Of a DNA stretch of 64,000 nt, positions 33,809-43,748 are shown piece by piece. Within the stretch, counting starts at the first letter, position 1, and each line of letters starts with the position of its first letter. Both the position numbers and the translations under genes were made by a program. Under the pieces are notes generated by a model. It worked only from the letters and a program-made list of their open reading frames with translations, was not told the origin of the DNA and ran no database searches. Origin of the DNA: an uncultured Campylobacter sp. (lineage in GTDB: Bacteria; Campylobacterota; Campylobacteria; Campylobacterales; Campylobacteraceae); assembly GCF_938030145.1 (NCBI RefSeq), contig NZ_CALHGM010000009.1, positions 1 to 64,000 on the forward strand, written 5' to 3'.

Positions 33809-34565
33809 CAACCCCTTTTTCCTTTATACGTCGTTAGAAATTTCGCCGAATTTCAGTCACGTATTATAATATACGCTCCTTCATTCGGCTCATTTCCGCC
33901 TCGTCTAAAGAAAAATACTGCGCCTTATCTCGCGAGCGTCTTTAAATGAGTTTGAAATTTTAAGTCCGCAATAGGCTATATGCCTTATCTTGACTTAAAA
34001 TTTCTGCACAACATTTAAATCCATCTCGCGATACTGCCGCTCTTGCATTCTTTAACTCAAATTTCAACTAGCCTACGCCTAAAAATTAAATTTCGCCTCG
34101 TTTAAGCGAAAAATACTTCGCCTTAATTCCCGCGTTTTTTCTTTTTGCTATACATCGTTGCGTCTAAAATTTGCTCGGTTGCATATTTACATACACGCTC
34201 CGCCCGCAAATTTCATTCGCGCCTAGTCTAGTTTCGCAATACTGCCGCCTGTATTTTTGCGCTAAAATTTAACCCCGATCGCGCGCTGTTTTTTCAAATC
34301 ATAATATGCGTGAGTAGATAAAAAGTACGCCGAATATGAGATAAATTTATAAATTGATTGGGGATAGAATTTTAAAATTCTATTGCGAACTGCACAAGAA
34401 ATATCGCAAACGCGATTCGCCGAAATTTAAAACATGGCCTGCTAATTTAAGGGCGCCGTGGAATTTTAGAATTTAAAGTTGCTGGCGAGCGAGGCGCCCG
34501 TCCGCGTATTTTAAGCCCGCTAAATTTAAGCGGGCAACGTCTGCACCGCAGACCTAGAAATTGCA
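33809..34565. other. Long intergenic region with three imperfect repeats
   Basis: No gene seen. A roughly 40-base unit beginning CGCCTCGTCTAAAGAAAAAT occurs at 33897-33936, again at 34094-34134 (CGCCTCGTTTAAGCGAAAAA), and in looser form at about 34191-34250. An inverted repeat at 34515-34535 at the right edge is the probable tpx terminator. Confidence 0.5.
34515..34535 (-). terminator. Probable tpx terminator
   Basis: GCCCGCT and AGCGGGC form a 7-base stem with a 7-base AT loop, about 30 bases past the tpx stop. On the minus strand the stem is followed by TTAAAATA, a weak T tract. Confidence 0.45.
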
Positions 34566-35096
34566 TCAACCCTGCGTTGCAGCGCTTCCGCTCGCAAATG
34601 CCGCCGCATTGAGCGCCGCATCGTAATCGGGCTCATCTACGATGTCGTTCGTGATCTGCTTGTAGGCGATCTTGCCCGCGGTATCCACGACGAAAACCGC
34701 GCGGCACGTTAGCCCTGCAAGCGCGCCGTCCGCGATCAGCACGCCGTATGCGCGCGCAAACTCCTTATCGCGAAAATCGCTTAGGGCGCGTAAATTTTTG
34801 ATCCCCTCGGTCGAGCAAAATCTGCCCGCGGCAAACGGCAGATCCATCGAGATCACGAAAACCTCGGTATTTTTTATACTCGCGGCGCGCTCGTTAAATT
34901 TGCGCGTCTCGGTCGCGCACACGTCCGTATCCAGGGACGGCACGGCGATGATGACCTGCGCCTTGCCCGTGCCGCCGCCGACTTTGACCTCGCTAAGATC
35001 GGCCGCGACTAGGCTGAGCTCGGGCGCCTTATCTCCCAGCTTAAGCTCGCTGCCCGAAAGACCGACGCTTACGCCTTGCAATTTGGTTTGTTGCAT
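34566..35096 (-). CDS. tpx: Thiol peroxidase Tpx
   Basis: A 176-residue 2-Cys atypical peroxiredoxin that reduces H2O2 and alkyl peroxides using thioredoxin. The peroxidatic cysteine is Cys60 in SLDTDVCATETRKF, and the resolving cysteine is Cys94 in RFCSTEGIKN. Both are present. The length is slightly above the norm because of an Ala/Ser/Gly tail. The start has AAAGGA. The gene has its own promoter with the -10 box embedded in an inverted repeat (35123-35143). Confidence 0.95.
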   Translation of the reverse strand: MQQTKLQGVSVGLSGSELKLGDKAPELSLVAADLSEVKVGGGTGKAQVIIAVPSLDTDVCATETRKFNERAASIKNTEVFVISMDLPFAAGRFCSTEGIKNLRALSDFRDKEFARAYGVLIADGALAGLTCRAVFVVDTAGKIAYKQITNDIVDEPDYDAALNAAAFASGSAATQG

Positions 35097-35122
35097 GATT
35101 TTCCTTTGTTTTGAAATTTAAA

Positions 35123-35143
35123 ACGGGCACATTATAAGCCCGT
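35123..35143 (-). promoter_or_regulatory. tpx promoter with the -10 box inside an inverted repeat
   Basis: ACGGGC (35123-35128) and GCCCGT (35138-35143) flank a minus-strand TATAAT at 35131-35136. The arms are perfect with a 9-base spacer. Such a placement would let a dimeric repressor block the polymerase. The binding protein is unknown. Confidence 0.5.
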
Positions 35144-35725
35144 GAAGGCAAACGCCTGCTAAATCCGAAAATGGGCAAGTTCGTGCGTCGGCTCGGCCTA
35201 TATGAACGGTGCGTAGATCGCTGCGCTAAGATGAAATTTTACGGCGCAAAGCGGCGGCGCAATTAAAGTACCCCGAGAATACCACTACTCACATAAAGCA
35301 CTGATGGTCGCGATCTGATATAAGTCTATGATAGTTGCGCTCCGCCTTAAGGCTGTGCCGAAGGTAAAATTTCGCCCCGTTTGCGCGATCCCGCTTGCGG
35401 CGACTTTGTCCGTGAATATAAATCAAAGCGCGATAGCGTCGCACGCGCTTTATCTGCGAATGAATAAATCTCTAGTAAAATGATAGGTGCGGCATCATGG
35501 GCACATTTTAAGTTATGCTTTAAATTTTTAAATTTAATTGAAATTTTTTAATCTAAATTTGCAATCTACAGAAATTAAAATTTATGGGTTGAAATTTTAT
35601 TTGAAGCTAGAGTGTGAGTTAAAATTTCGGCTTGTAAAGCAGGTTAAATTTAAGCGCCTTTTAAAATTTAAAGAAACGCCGGGGGTTGGCGATAAAGCTA
35701 TCGCCGCGCCCTAGCGCCCGTTAAA
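35144..35725. other. Intergenic, no gene seen
   Basis: The space between the tpx promoter and the fusA end. It contains AAATTT-rich stretches (35515-35670) and the hairpin at 35688-35705. No open frame has a credible start. Confidence 0.45.
35688..35705 (-). terminator. Hairpin after fusA, possible terminator of the str operon
   Basis: A perfect 7-base stem GGCGATA/TATCGCC with a 4-base loop, about 20 bases after the fusA stop codon. No T run follows on the minus strand, so Rho-independent action is unsure. Confidence 0.4.
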
Positions 35726-37801
35726 TTAGCCGTTACGCTTTTTGATGATCTCTTCGCCGACGTTTTTAGGAACCTCGTCGTAGTGATCAAATTCCATCGA
35801 ATAGGTCGCGCGACCCTGCGTCTGAGAGCGCAGATCGGTCGAGTAACCGAACATCTCCGAAAGCGGGCAGAACGCGTCGATGATCTTGTTGCCGCCGCGC
35901 TCGCTCATATTATTGACCTGTCCGCGGCGCTTGTTTAAATCGCCGATGACGTCGCCCATATACTCCTCAGGGGTTTCTACCTCGACTTTCATCATAGGCT
36001 CCAAGATTACGGCGCCCGCTTTTCTAGCGCCCTCTTTAAAGCCCATAGAAGCGGCAAGTTTGAATGCCATTTCGGAGCTATCGACTTCGTGGTAGCTTCC
36101 GTCATAGACAGTTACGCGCACGTCCTCGACCGGGTAGCCCGCCAAAACGCCGTTTTGCATCGCCTCTTGGCAGCCCTTATCGACTGCGGGGATGTATTCT
36201 TTAGGAATCGCGCCGCCTTTGATATCGTTTACGAACTCATATCCGGTGCCAGGCTCCAAAGGCTCTAGGCGCAAAAATACGTGACCGTATTGACCGCGAC
36301 CGCCCGATTGTTTGGCGTATTTGTACTCTTGCTCGACCGTTTTGCGGATAGTCTCGCGATATGCGACCTGCGGCTGTCCGACCTCGGCCTCAACCTTAAA
36401 TTCTCTAAGCATTCTATCTACGATAATCTCAAGGTGTAGCTCGCCCATTCCCGAAATGATTGTCTGTCCACTCTCCTCATCGGTCGCAACCCTGAAGCTC
36501 GGATCTTCTTGCGCCAATTTTTGAAGCGCGATGCCCATTTTTTCTTGATCGGCTTTGGTTTTAGGCTCTACCGCTACGCTGATAACGGGATCAGGAAATT
36601 CCATACGCTCTAAAATTACTTTATCTTTTTCGCTAGCTAGAGTATCGCCCGTAAGAGTGTCTTTAAGACCCACAACGGCGCCGATCTCGCCCGCATATAG
36701 CTCTTTGATCTCTTCGCGTTTATTCGAGTGCATCCTTAGCAAGCGTCCGATGCGCTCTTTTTTACCCTTGCCGGTATTTACGACGTAGCTACCGCTTTCC
36801 AAAACACCGCGATATACGCGCACGAATGTAAGCTGACCTACGAAAGGATCGGTCATAATCTTAAATCCAAGACCCGCGAACTCGCCCTCGTCGGTAGAGC
36901 TTACATGAACCTCGCTGCCGTCCTCATACTGACCCTTAATCGCAGGCACTTCATCAGGCGCAGGTAGATAATCTACGACCGCATCTAGCAAAGGCTGCAC
37001 GCCCTTATTTTTAAATGCGGTACCGCATAGCATAGGAAAGAAGCTTAGGCTTAAGCAGCCTTTCTTGATACCTTTTTTGATTTCCTCCACGCTTAGCTCT
37101 TCGCCGTTAAAATACTTCTCCATCAAAGCTTCATCAGTCTCTGCTACCGCTTCGATCATCTTGTCGCGATATTCCTGTGCTTTTTCTCGTAATTCAGCAG
37201 GAATTTCAACGATCTCGGGAGCAGAAGGACCCTTGCTATCATCCCAAACGAGCGCCTTCATAGTAACCAAATCAATAACGCCTTTAAAATCGTCCTCAGC
37301 GCCAATCGGAATTTGAATCGGAACCGGATGAGCTTTGAGCCTATCTTTGACCTGCTGTTCGACATTATAAAAATTTGCGCCTACGCGGTCCATCTTATTT
37401 ACGAAAATGATGCGCGGAACATGGTATTTATTCGCTTGACGCCAAACGGTCTCGCTTTGAGGCTGAACGCCGCCTACAGAGCAAAATACTGCTACCGCAC
37501 CATCTAAAACGCGCATCGAGCGCTCGACTTCGATAGTAAAGTCAACGTGGCCCGGGGTGTCGATCAAATTTATCTGATGATTATTCCAAAAGCATGTGGT
37601 AGCGGCAGATGTGATCGTGATGCCGCGCTCGCGCTCTTGCTCCATCCAGTCCATAGTAGCGGCGCCCTCGTGAACCTCGCCAATCTTATGGCTCATACCG
37701 GTAAAAAATAGAATTCTTTCGCTCGTAGTCGTCTTTCCGGCGTCGATGTGAGCGGCAATTCCGATATTTCTAACCATATGTAAAGGGGTTTTTCTTGCCA
37801 T
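35726..37801 (-). CDS. fusA: Elongation factor G
   Basis: EF-G, the GTPase that drives translocation on the ribosome. The 691-residue length is standard. The G1 motif is AHIDAGKTT, G3 is DTPGHVDF, and G4 is NKMD; domains II-V follow, with RGGRGQYGHVF-like sequence in domain IV. The start has a GGAGG site (GGTAGGAGGGCATC). It is the last gene of rpsL-rpsG-fusA; tuf lies separately, upstream of rpmG. Confidence 0.98.
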   Translation of the reverse strand: MARKTPLHMVRNIGIAAHIDAGKTTTSERILFFTGMSHKIGEVHEGAATMDWMEQERERGITITSAATTCFWNNHQINLIDTPGHVDFTIEVERSMRVLDGAVAVFCSVGGVQPQSETVWRQANKYHVPRIIFVNKMDRVGANFYNVEQQVKDRLKAHPVPIQIPIGAEDDFKGVIDLVTMKALVWDDSKGPSAPEIVEIPAELREKAQEYRDKMIEAVAETDEALMEKYFNGEELSVEEIKKGIKKGCLSLSFFPMLCGTAFKNKGVQPLLDAVVDYLPAPDEVPAIKGQYEDGSEVHVSSTDEGEFAGLGFKIMTDPFVGQLTFVRVYRGVLESGSYVVNTGKGKKERIGRLLRMHSNKREEIKELYAGEIGAVVGLKDTLTGDTLASEKDKVILERMEFPDPVISVAVEPKTKADQEKMGIALQKLAQEDPSFRVATDEESGQTIISGMGELHLEIIVDRMLREFKVEAEVGQPQVAYRETIRKTVEQEYKYAKQSGGRGQYGHVFLRLEPLEPGTGYEFVNDIKGGAIPKEYIPAVDKGCQEAMQNGVLAGYPVEDVRVTVYDGSYHEVDSSEMAFKLAASMGFKEGARKAGAVILEPMMKVEVETPEEYMGDVIGDLNKRRGQVNNMSERGGNKIIDAFCPLSEMFGYSTDLRSQTQGRATYSMEFDHYDEVPKNVGEEIIKKRNG

Positions 37802-37810
37802 GATGCCCTC

Positions 37811-38281
37811 CTACCAACGATAATGCGCAAAAGCTTTGTTGGCTTCTGCCATCTTGTAGGTGTCTTCTTTCTTTTTAAATGAAGAGCCTTTAGAATTTGC
37901 GGCGTCTATAAGCTCGTAAGCCAGGCGCTCTATCATCGTGCGCTCGCTTCTTTTTCTTGCAAAAGAGATGATCCAGCGAATAGCCAAAGCCTGCTGTCGA
38001 GCTGGCCTGACCTCGATCGGAACCTGATAAGTTGCACCGCCTACACGACGAGATTTTACCTCCATCAAAGGCTTAACGTTATCAATGGCATCGTTGAAAA
38101 CCTCGATACCTTTCTTCTCGCCGCCTTTATTGTCGATGAAATTTAAGGCGCCGTACATGATCTCGGTAGCGACGCTCTTTTTACCGTCGAACATAAGCGA
38201 ATTAATAAATTTTGTGATTACTTTGCTGTCATAAATCGGATCAGGCATAACTTCCCTAACGGGAGCTTTTCTTCTTCTCAT
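37811..38281 (-). CDS. rpsG: 30S ribosomal protein S7
   Basis: A 156-residue S7 protein, the primary binder of the 3' domain of 16S rRNA. Recognised by MRRRKAPVREVMPDPIYDSK, the central NVKPLMEVKSRRVGGATYQV, and the C-terminal FAHYRW. The length is standard. It lies between rpsL (69 bases) and fusA (9 bases). Confidence 0.98.
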   Translation of the reverse strand: MRRRKAPVREVMPDPIYDSKVITKFINSLMFDGKKSVATEIMYGALNFIDNKGGEKKGIEVFNDAIDNVKPLMEVKSRRVGGATYQVPIEVRPARQQALAIRWIISFARKRSERTMIERLAYELIDAANSKGSSFKKKEDTYKMAEANKAFAHYRW

Positions 38282-38350
38282 TTTATTCCTTCAAATTTTA
38301 AAATTTTACTCAAACTCGGCAAAATCTAGTGCCGGTCTGTTTCGGCTAAA

Positions 38351-38725
38351 CTATTTTTTAGGTCGTTTAGCACCGTATTTTGATCTTGCAACGGTTCGTT
38401 TCGCAACGCCTGCAGTATCGAGCGCACCGCGGACGATGTGATATTTAACGCCCGGAAGGTCCTTTACGCGACCGCCGCGAACTAGCACGATGGAGTGCTC
38501 TTGTAGATTGTGACCTTCACCGCCGATATAGCTGATGACTTCAAATCCGCTAGTAAGCCTTACTTTGGCAACTTTACGAAGCGCTGAGTTTGGCTTTTTA
38601 GGGGTCGTGGTGTAGACCTTAGTACAAACTCCTCTTCGTTGAGGGCAATTCTTTAGCGCCGGAGACTTCGATTTCTCGGTAAGCTTCTTGCGCTCTTTTC
38701 TGACCAATTGATTTATGGTTGGCAC
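38351..38725 (-). CDS. rpsL: 30S ribosomal protein S12
   Basis: A 124-residue S12 protein of the decoding centre. The streptomycin-sensitive lysines are present in TTPKKPNSALRK and GGRVKDLPGVKYH, so no classic resistance mutation is seen. The start has a GAAAGGAAAG site. It is the first gene of rpsL-rpsG-fusA, with a -10 box at 38764-38769. Confidence 0.98.
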   Translation of the reverse strand: MPTINQLVRKERKKLTEKSKSPALKNCPQRRGVCTKVYTTTPKKPNSALRKVAKVRLTSGFEVISYIGGEGHNLQEHSIVLVRGGRVKDLPGVKYHIVRGALDTAGVAKRTVARSKYGAKRPKK

Positions 38726-38763
38726 ATCTTTCCTTTCACAAAAATTTATTCAAAAAGATTTGG

Positions 38764-38769
38764 ATTATA
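38764..38769 (-). promoter_or_regulatory. -10 box (TATAAT) for rpsL-rpsG-fusA
   Basis: TATAAT on the minus strand in AAGTATAATCC, 38 bases before the rpsL ATG. It separates the str genes from the DoxX gene upstream. The -35 position has no consensus. Confidence 0.6.
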
Positions 38770-38808
38770 CTTTGTTTAAACTTACAGAAACGTAAATTTA
38801 ACTAAATT

Positions 38809-39198
38809 TTAATCTCTAATCAGTACAAACTCTCCGCCGCCGCAGATCACTAAGCAGATCGCAGTGGAAAGATACAGATATACGATTTCAAGCTCAAATC
38901 CGCCCACGCCGGTAAGCGCGCTCAACGGAGTGTGTAGGACATATATTATCATGAGCACGTTTGCGATCACAAGCAGAGCGCCTATGCGGCAAAATACGCC
39001 TATGATTATCATCGCTGGCGCCAGCACCTCGCCTACGTATGCGCCGTAAGCCACTAAATCCGGAATTCCTCTGGCTACCAGCATCGATTTTACGCCGTCG
39101 ATACCATGAGTAAGCTTAAAAATTCCGTGCATTAAAAGACAAACTCCAAGCCCCAACCTGATAAACAACAGACCGAAATTTATGTTGATCATATTCAT
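38809..39198 (-). CDS. DoxX family membrane protein
   Basis: A 129-residue protein with four membrane helices. LGLGVCLLMHGIFKLTHG at the N-terminus and the GAYVGEVLAPAMIIIGVF segment are typical of DoxX/YqjF-type proteins, which are often tied to redox or thiol-stress responses; the role here is unknown. The ribosome binding site is AAAGGATGAAAC. It sits between rpoC (35 bases upstream) and rpsL. This gap holds unrelated genes in C. jejuni too, as I recall, so it may be a place where genes are exchanged. Confidence 0.85.
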   Translation of the reverse strand: MNMININFGLLFIRLGLGVCLLMHGIFKLTHGIDGVKSMLVARGIPDLVAYGAYVGEVLAPAMIIIGVFCRIGALLVIANVLMIIYVLHTPLSALTGVGGFELEIVYLYLSTAICLVICGGGEFVLIRD

Positions 39199-39217
39199 GT
39201 TTCATCCTTTAAATTTA

Positions 39218-39229
39218 GGGCTTGCGCCC
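39218..39229 (-). terminator. Short hairpin after rpoC
   Basis: GGGC-GCAA-GCCC in the rpoC-DoxX gap, with TAAATTT beyond it on the minus strand. The short stem makes it at best a weak terminator, and read-through into the DoxX gene is likely. Confidence 0.3.
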
Positions 39230-39233
39230 AAAA

Positions 39234-42200
39234 TTATTTTTTGAGTTTAACTTCCTTATCTTTATACAGACCCGTTCCCACAGGGATTATGCGACCTAAA
39301 ATCACGTTTTCTTTTAAGTCCTCCAATCGGTCAAATTTACCCGCGATACTAGCCTCGGTTAGAACCTTCGTAGTCTCTTGGAAGGACGCTGCCGAAATGA
39401 CGCTATCGCTTCCTACGGCCGCACGAGTTACGCCCAGTAGCACGGACTCCGCGATCGCAGGCTCGCCACCAATTTTCATAATGCGCTCGTTTTCTTCTCT
39501 AAATCTACGGCGGCTAATCAGATCGCCGACGATTAGCTGAGTATCGCCGCTATCGACAATTCGAACCTGGCGGAGCATCTGAGATACGATAATCTCGATA
39601 TGCTTATCGCTGATGACGACGCCTTGAGAGCGGTAAACCTGTTGAATTTCGCTTATCAGATAGTAATGCAGCGCCTTTTCGCCTAAAATTCTAAGCACGT
39701 CGTGCGAGCTGATAACTCCGTCGGTAAGCTTCTCGCCAGCGTGGACGAACTCGCCGTTTCGCACCTGTATCTGGCGGCTCTTATCGATTAGATACTCGGC
39801 GCTCGTTCCGTCCTCGCCCTCTATTATAATGCGCTCTTTCGCGCGCAAAGCTTTATCGAAGCGGACGGTTCCGTCGATGTCTGCGATGATCGCGGTATTT
39901 TTTGGACGGCGCGCCTCAAATAGCTCCGATACGCGCGGCAAACCGCCGGTGATATCTTTTGATTTCGCAGCAGCTTTCGGCGTCCTAGCCAAAATATCTG
40001 CAATCGCTACCTGATCGCCTTTATTCGTAAAAATCGCGGTCTTCGGCCCTAGGTTGTATTTGATAGGCTCGCCCTTGCTAGGAGTTACGACGATGGCCGG
40101 TTTAACGCCTTGAGGCAGATACTCGTTGATGACCAAGCGGCTCTGGCCGGTAGTCTCGTCATATTGCTCCGTAGCGGTATATCCAGGCTCGATATCCTCA
40201 AAGCTAATCTTACCCTCGCACTCTGCGGCCACAGGGATGGAATACGGATCCCACTCGGCGATAATCAAGCGATCGTCTTTTTTAGGCTTAGCGATAAGAT
40301 CTTCGCTTTTTACGACGCTATTATCATCATAAGTAATGACCGATTCGCGCGGTATATAGTGGCGGATCGCCTCCCTGCCATTTTCATCGGAGATGACTAC
40401 GTACATACCCTTCTCGCTTACGACATGACCTTTTTTGATATCTCTTAGTCTCTCTAAATAATCGCCCTTTAGGATGAAATACTTAAGCGTACCATTTGCT
40501 CCCGCTTTGATCTTTTGAGTTACCGGCTCGCCATCTTTTACGCGAAGTTCGCTGGCAAACGGAATTCGAGTAGGGATATTCCAGTCTTCTTTTATAACCT
40601 CTACTAAACTATCATTTTCTCCAACGGTTTCGCCGTCTTTAAATACGATGTAGAATTTCCCCTCAACTTTACCACTTACGCCCGCAAGCTCGGTAGGCTT
40701 AGCTAGATCATGGCGGCGGATGGTATATTTAAATTCTTCCTTCTTGCCCTTTAGCGTGATATTCACATCATCGTGGGTTATATCGATGCTTACTTTGCCG
40801 GTAATCGGAGCTTTGATCTTAGGCTCGACCAAAAGCACCGCGGCGTTTCTGCGGTTCATTACGATATTTTTGCCGCCGTTTTCGTAGGTCTTTACGTTGT
40901 AATATCTGATAAAGCCCTCTTTATCGGCGATTACTTGGCGATCTTGCTGCTCGGTAGATGCTGTACCGCCAGCGTGGAAGGTTCGTAGCGTAAGCTGCGT
41001 ACCCGGCTCGCCGATTGATTGCGCAGAGATGATACCGACCGCTTCACCCGGTTTTACCAGCTTGCCCTCGCCTAAATTTACGCCGTAGCACTTCGCGCAG
41101 ACCCCTTTTTCAGCCTTGCACGTAATAGGCGTACGGATGCTTACGGATTTGATGCCGGCATCGACTATGGTGCGTACCTCATTAACGCCTAGAAGCGTGC
41201 CTTCGGTGAATAAAATTTCATTCGATACCGGATCAATCACATCCGAGCTTAGCACCCTACCCATAATCCTATCGGCTAGACTTTCTATTTGCGTTCCGTT
41301 CTCTACAATCTCGGTAACCTCGATACCCTCGTGCGTACCGCAATCGTGCATCGTAACTCTAACATTTTGCGCGACATCGATCAGCTTTCGCGTCAGATAG
41401 CCCGCATTTGCAGTCTTGAGCGCAGTATCGGCAAGACCCTTACGCGCGCCGTGGGTCGAGATGAAGTACTCATTTACATTCAGACCCTCTCTAAAATTTG
41501 AAGTGATCGGCGTCTCGATGATCGAGCCGTCCGGCTTACTCATCAGACCCCTCATGCCCGCTAGTTGCTTGATCTGCTCCGCGCTACCTCGCGCGCCGCT
41601 ATCGGCCATCATATAAATAGAATTAAAGCCGTCCTTATCCTTCTCCATCATCTTCATCATCTCATCGGCTAGCTTCTTGCTGGTGCTGGTCCAGATGTCG
41701 ATCGTTTTGTTATAGCGCTCGCCGTCGGTTAGCAAGCCCGCGCCGTATTGGTTCTGAACTTCTCTGACCTGCTTTTTAGCTTCTTCTACAAGACCCGCCT
41801 TAGACTTCGGCACGATGATGTCCGAAACGGAAATCGAAACGCCCGCTTTAGTCGCGGATTCAAAGCCTAAGTTCTTAAGATTATCCAAAAATTCCGCGCT
41901 TATCTCAAGGCCGCCGTTTTTATAGACGTAATCGACAAGCTCGGCGATATCCTTCTTCTTCATGATCTTATTCCAAAGATGATCCGGAATAAAGCTAGGC
42001 AGGATCGATTTGATGATCAAGCGGCCCGCGGTCGTAAAGATAATGCGGCGATCGATCATCGTTTTGATTTTAGCGTGGATGTCTAGGGCGTTTGCCTCCA
42101 CGGCGAGCATTACTTCATCGACGTTTGCAAAAATTTTATTTGTTCCTTTTGCACCCGGCTTTTCGAGGCTTAGATAATAAATTCCTAAAACCATATCCTG

Positions 42201-43748
42201 GCTAGGCACCGCGACAGGCTTTCCGCTCGCAGGAAGCAAGATGTTCATCGAGCTAAGCATTAAAATTTTACATTCCGCGATCGCCTCTTGGCTAAGCGGC
42301 ACGTGCACCGCCATCTGATCGCCGTCGAAGTCCGCGTTGAACGCGGCGCAGACTAGCGGATGCAGCCTGATCGCCTTACCCTCGACGAGCACCGGATGAA
42401 ACGCCTGAATAGACATCTTATGAAGCGTCGGCGCGCGGTTTAGCATAACCGGGTGATCTTTAACGACCTCCTCCAAGCACTCCCAAACTTCATTGATCCT
42501 ATTTTCGATCATCTTTTTGGCCTGCTTGACGGTCGTAGCATAGCCCTTTTCTTGAAGGCGAGCGATTAGATGCGGCTTGAATAACTCAAGCGCCATCGTC
42601 TTAGGCAGACCGCACTGATCCATGCGTAAATTTGGACCTACGACGATGACGGAGCGACCCGAAAAATCCACACGCTTGCCGAGCAAATTTTGACGGAAGC
42701 GACCTTGCTTGCCTTTAATGATCTCGCTTAGAGATTTAAGCGGTCGCTTATTGGCGCCTTTTACGGCATTGGCGCGACGTCCATTGTCAAAAAGTGCGTC
42801 CACCGCCTCTTGAAGCATTCGTTTTTCATTGCGGATGATGATCTCGGGTGCGTCGAGTTCCATCAGCCTTTTAAGTCTAGAATTTCGATTTATGACGCGG
42901 CGATACAGATCGTTTACGTCCGAAACCGCAAATTTACCGCCCTCAAGGCTTACAAGCGGGCGTAGATCGGCAGGCAGTACGGGCAGATTTGTAATCATCA
43001 TCCACTCGGGCTTATTGCCGGAATTTAAAAAGCTCTCGACGACCTTTAGACGCTTGACGATGGTTTTTTTCTTCGCTTCGGAGTTTGTGTTAGCCATCTC
43101 CTCCTTCAAAGAATTTAAAATTTCGACCAAATCAAGCTCGGCTAGCATATCGCGGATCACCTGACCGCCCATTTTGGCGACGAAGCCTGTCTGCGAAAAG
43201 CGCTCTTTTAGGCTCTGGTACTGCTCTTCGTTTAAAACGTCGTATTTTTCGACCTTTTTAGAATTTTCGTTGTCGTAAAATGCCTCGCCTGCACTTTCTA
43301 CGATGTAAGCCTCATAATAAAGCACGCGCTCAAGATCTTTCATCTTGATATTTAGAAGCGTACCGATGCGGCTAGGCAAGGAATTTACGTACCAAATATG
43401 CGCTACCGGCGTTACCAGCTCGATATGCCCCATTCTAGTGCGGCGAACCTTCGAGCTCGTGATCTCGACGCCGCACTTTTCGCACTTCCAGCCTTTGTAG
43501 CGCATCTTTTTATATTTGCCGCAGATGCACTCATAATCCCTTACGGGACCGAAAATTTTAGCGCAAAAAAGCCCGTCGCGCTCCGGCTTAAGCGTGCGGT
43601 AGTTGATAGTCTCCGGCTTTTTTACCTCGCCGTGGCTCCATGCTTTAATCTGCTCGGGGCTAGCAAGCCTAATAGCAAACGCGTCGAAGTCGTGAACTCT
43701 GGCGTCCTCTTTTATTTCTATTCTTTCTAAATTTGAATTATCGCTCAT
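39234..43748 (-). CDS. rpoC: RNA polymerase subunit beta'
   Basis: A 1504-residue beta' subunit. The N-terminal zinc finger is CICGKYKKMRYKGWKCEKCG, the catalytic metal site is NADFDGDQMAVH at about residues 470-481, and the second zinc cluster contains CKAEKGVCAKCYG. The length fits Campylobacter. The ATG overlaps the rpoB stop by 4 bases (ATGA), so the two subunits are translationally coupled. In Helicobacter the two genes are fused into one. Confidence 0.99.
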   Translation of the reverse strand: MSDNSNLERIEIKEDARVHDFDAFAIRLASPEQIKAWSHGEVKKPETINYRTLKPERDGLFCAKIFGPVRDYECICGKYKKMRYKGWKCEKCGVEITSSKVRRTRMGHIELVTPVAHIWYVNSLPSRIGTLLNIKMKDLERVLYYEAYIVESAGEAFYDNENSKKVEKYDVLNEEQYQSLKERFSQTGFVAKMGGQVIRDMLAELDLVEILNSLKEEMANTNSEAKKKTIVKRLKVVESFLNSGNKPEWMMITNLPVLPADLRPLVSLEGGKFAVSDVNDLYRRVINRNSRLKRLMELDAPEIIIRNEKRMLQEAVDALFDNGRRANAVKGANKRPLKSLSEIIKGKQGRFRQNLLGKRVDFSGRSVIVVGPNLRMDQCGLPKTMALELFKPHLIARLQEKGYATTVKQAKKMIENRINEVWECLEEVVKDHPVMLNRAPTLHKMSIQAFHPVLVEGKAIRLHPLVCAAFNADFDGDQMAVHVPLSQEAIAECKILMLSSMNILLPASGKPVAVPSQDMVLGIYYLSLEKPGAKGTNKIFANVDEVMLAVEANALDIHAKIKTMIDRRIIFTTAGRLIIKSILPSFIPDHLWNKIMKKKDIAELVDYVYKNGGLEISAEFLDNLKNLGFESATKAGVSISVSDIIVPKSKAGLVEEAKKQVREVQNQYGAGLLTDGERYNKTIDIWTSTSKKLADEMMKMMEKDKDGFNSIYMMADSGARGSAEQIKQLAGMRGLMSKPDGSIIETPITSNFREGLNVNEYFISTHGARKGLADTALKTANAGYLTRKLIDVAQNVRVTMHDCGTHEGIEVTEIVENGTQIESLADRIMGRVLSSDVIDPVSNEILFTEGTLLGVNEVRTIVDAGIKSVSIRTPITCKAEKGVCAKCYGVNLGEGKLVKPGEAVGIISAQSIGEPGTQLTLRTFHAGGTASTEQQDRQVIADKEGFIRYYNVKTYENGGKNIVMNRRNAAVLLVEPKIKAPITGKVSIDITHDDVNITLKGKKEEFKYTIRRHDLAKPTELAGVSGKVEGKFYIVFKDGETVGENDSLVEVIKEDWNIPTRIPFASELRVKDGEPVTQKIKAGANGTLKYFILKGDYLERLRDIKKGHVVSEKGMYVVISDENGREAIRHYIPRESVITYDDNSVVKSEDLIAKPKKDDRLIIAEWDPYSIPVAAECEGKISFEDIEPGYTATEQYDETTGQSRLVINEYLPQGVKPAIVVTPSKGEPIKYNLGPKTAIFTNKGDQVAIADILARTPKAAAKSKDITGGLPRVSELFEARRPKNTAIIADIDGTVRFDKALRAKERIIIEGEDGTSAEYLIDKSRQIQVRNGEFVHAGEKLTDGVISSHDVLRILGEKALHYYLISEIQQVYRSQGVVISDKHIEIIVSQMLRQVRIVDSGDTQLIVGDLISRRRFREENERIMKIGGEPAIAESVLLGVTRAAVGSDSVISAASFQETTKVLTEASIAGKFDRLEDLKENVILGRIIPVGTGLYKDKEVKLKK

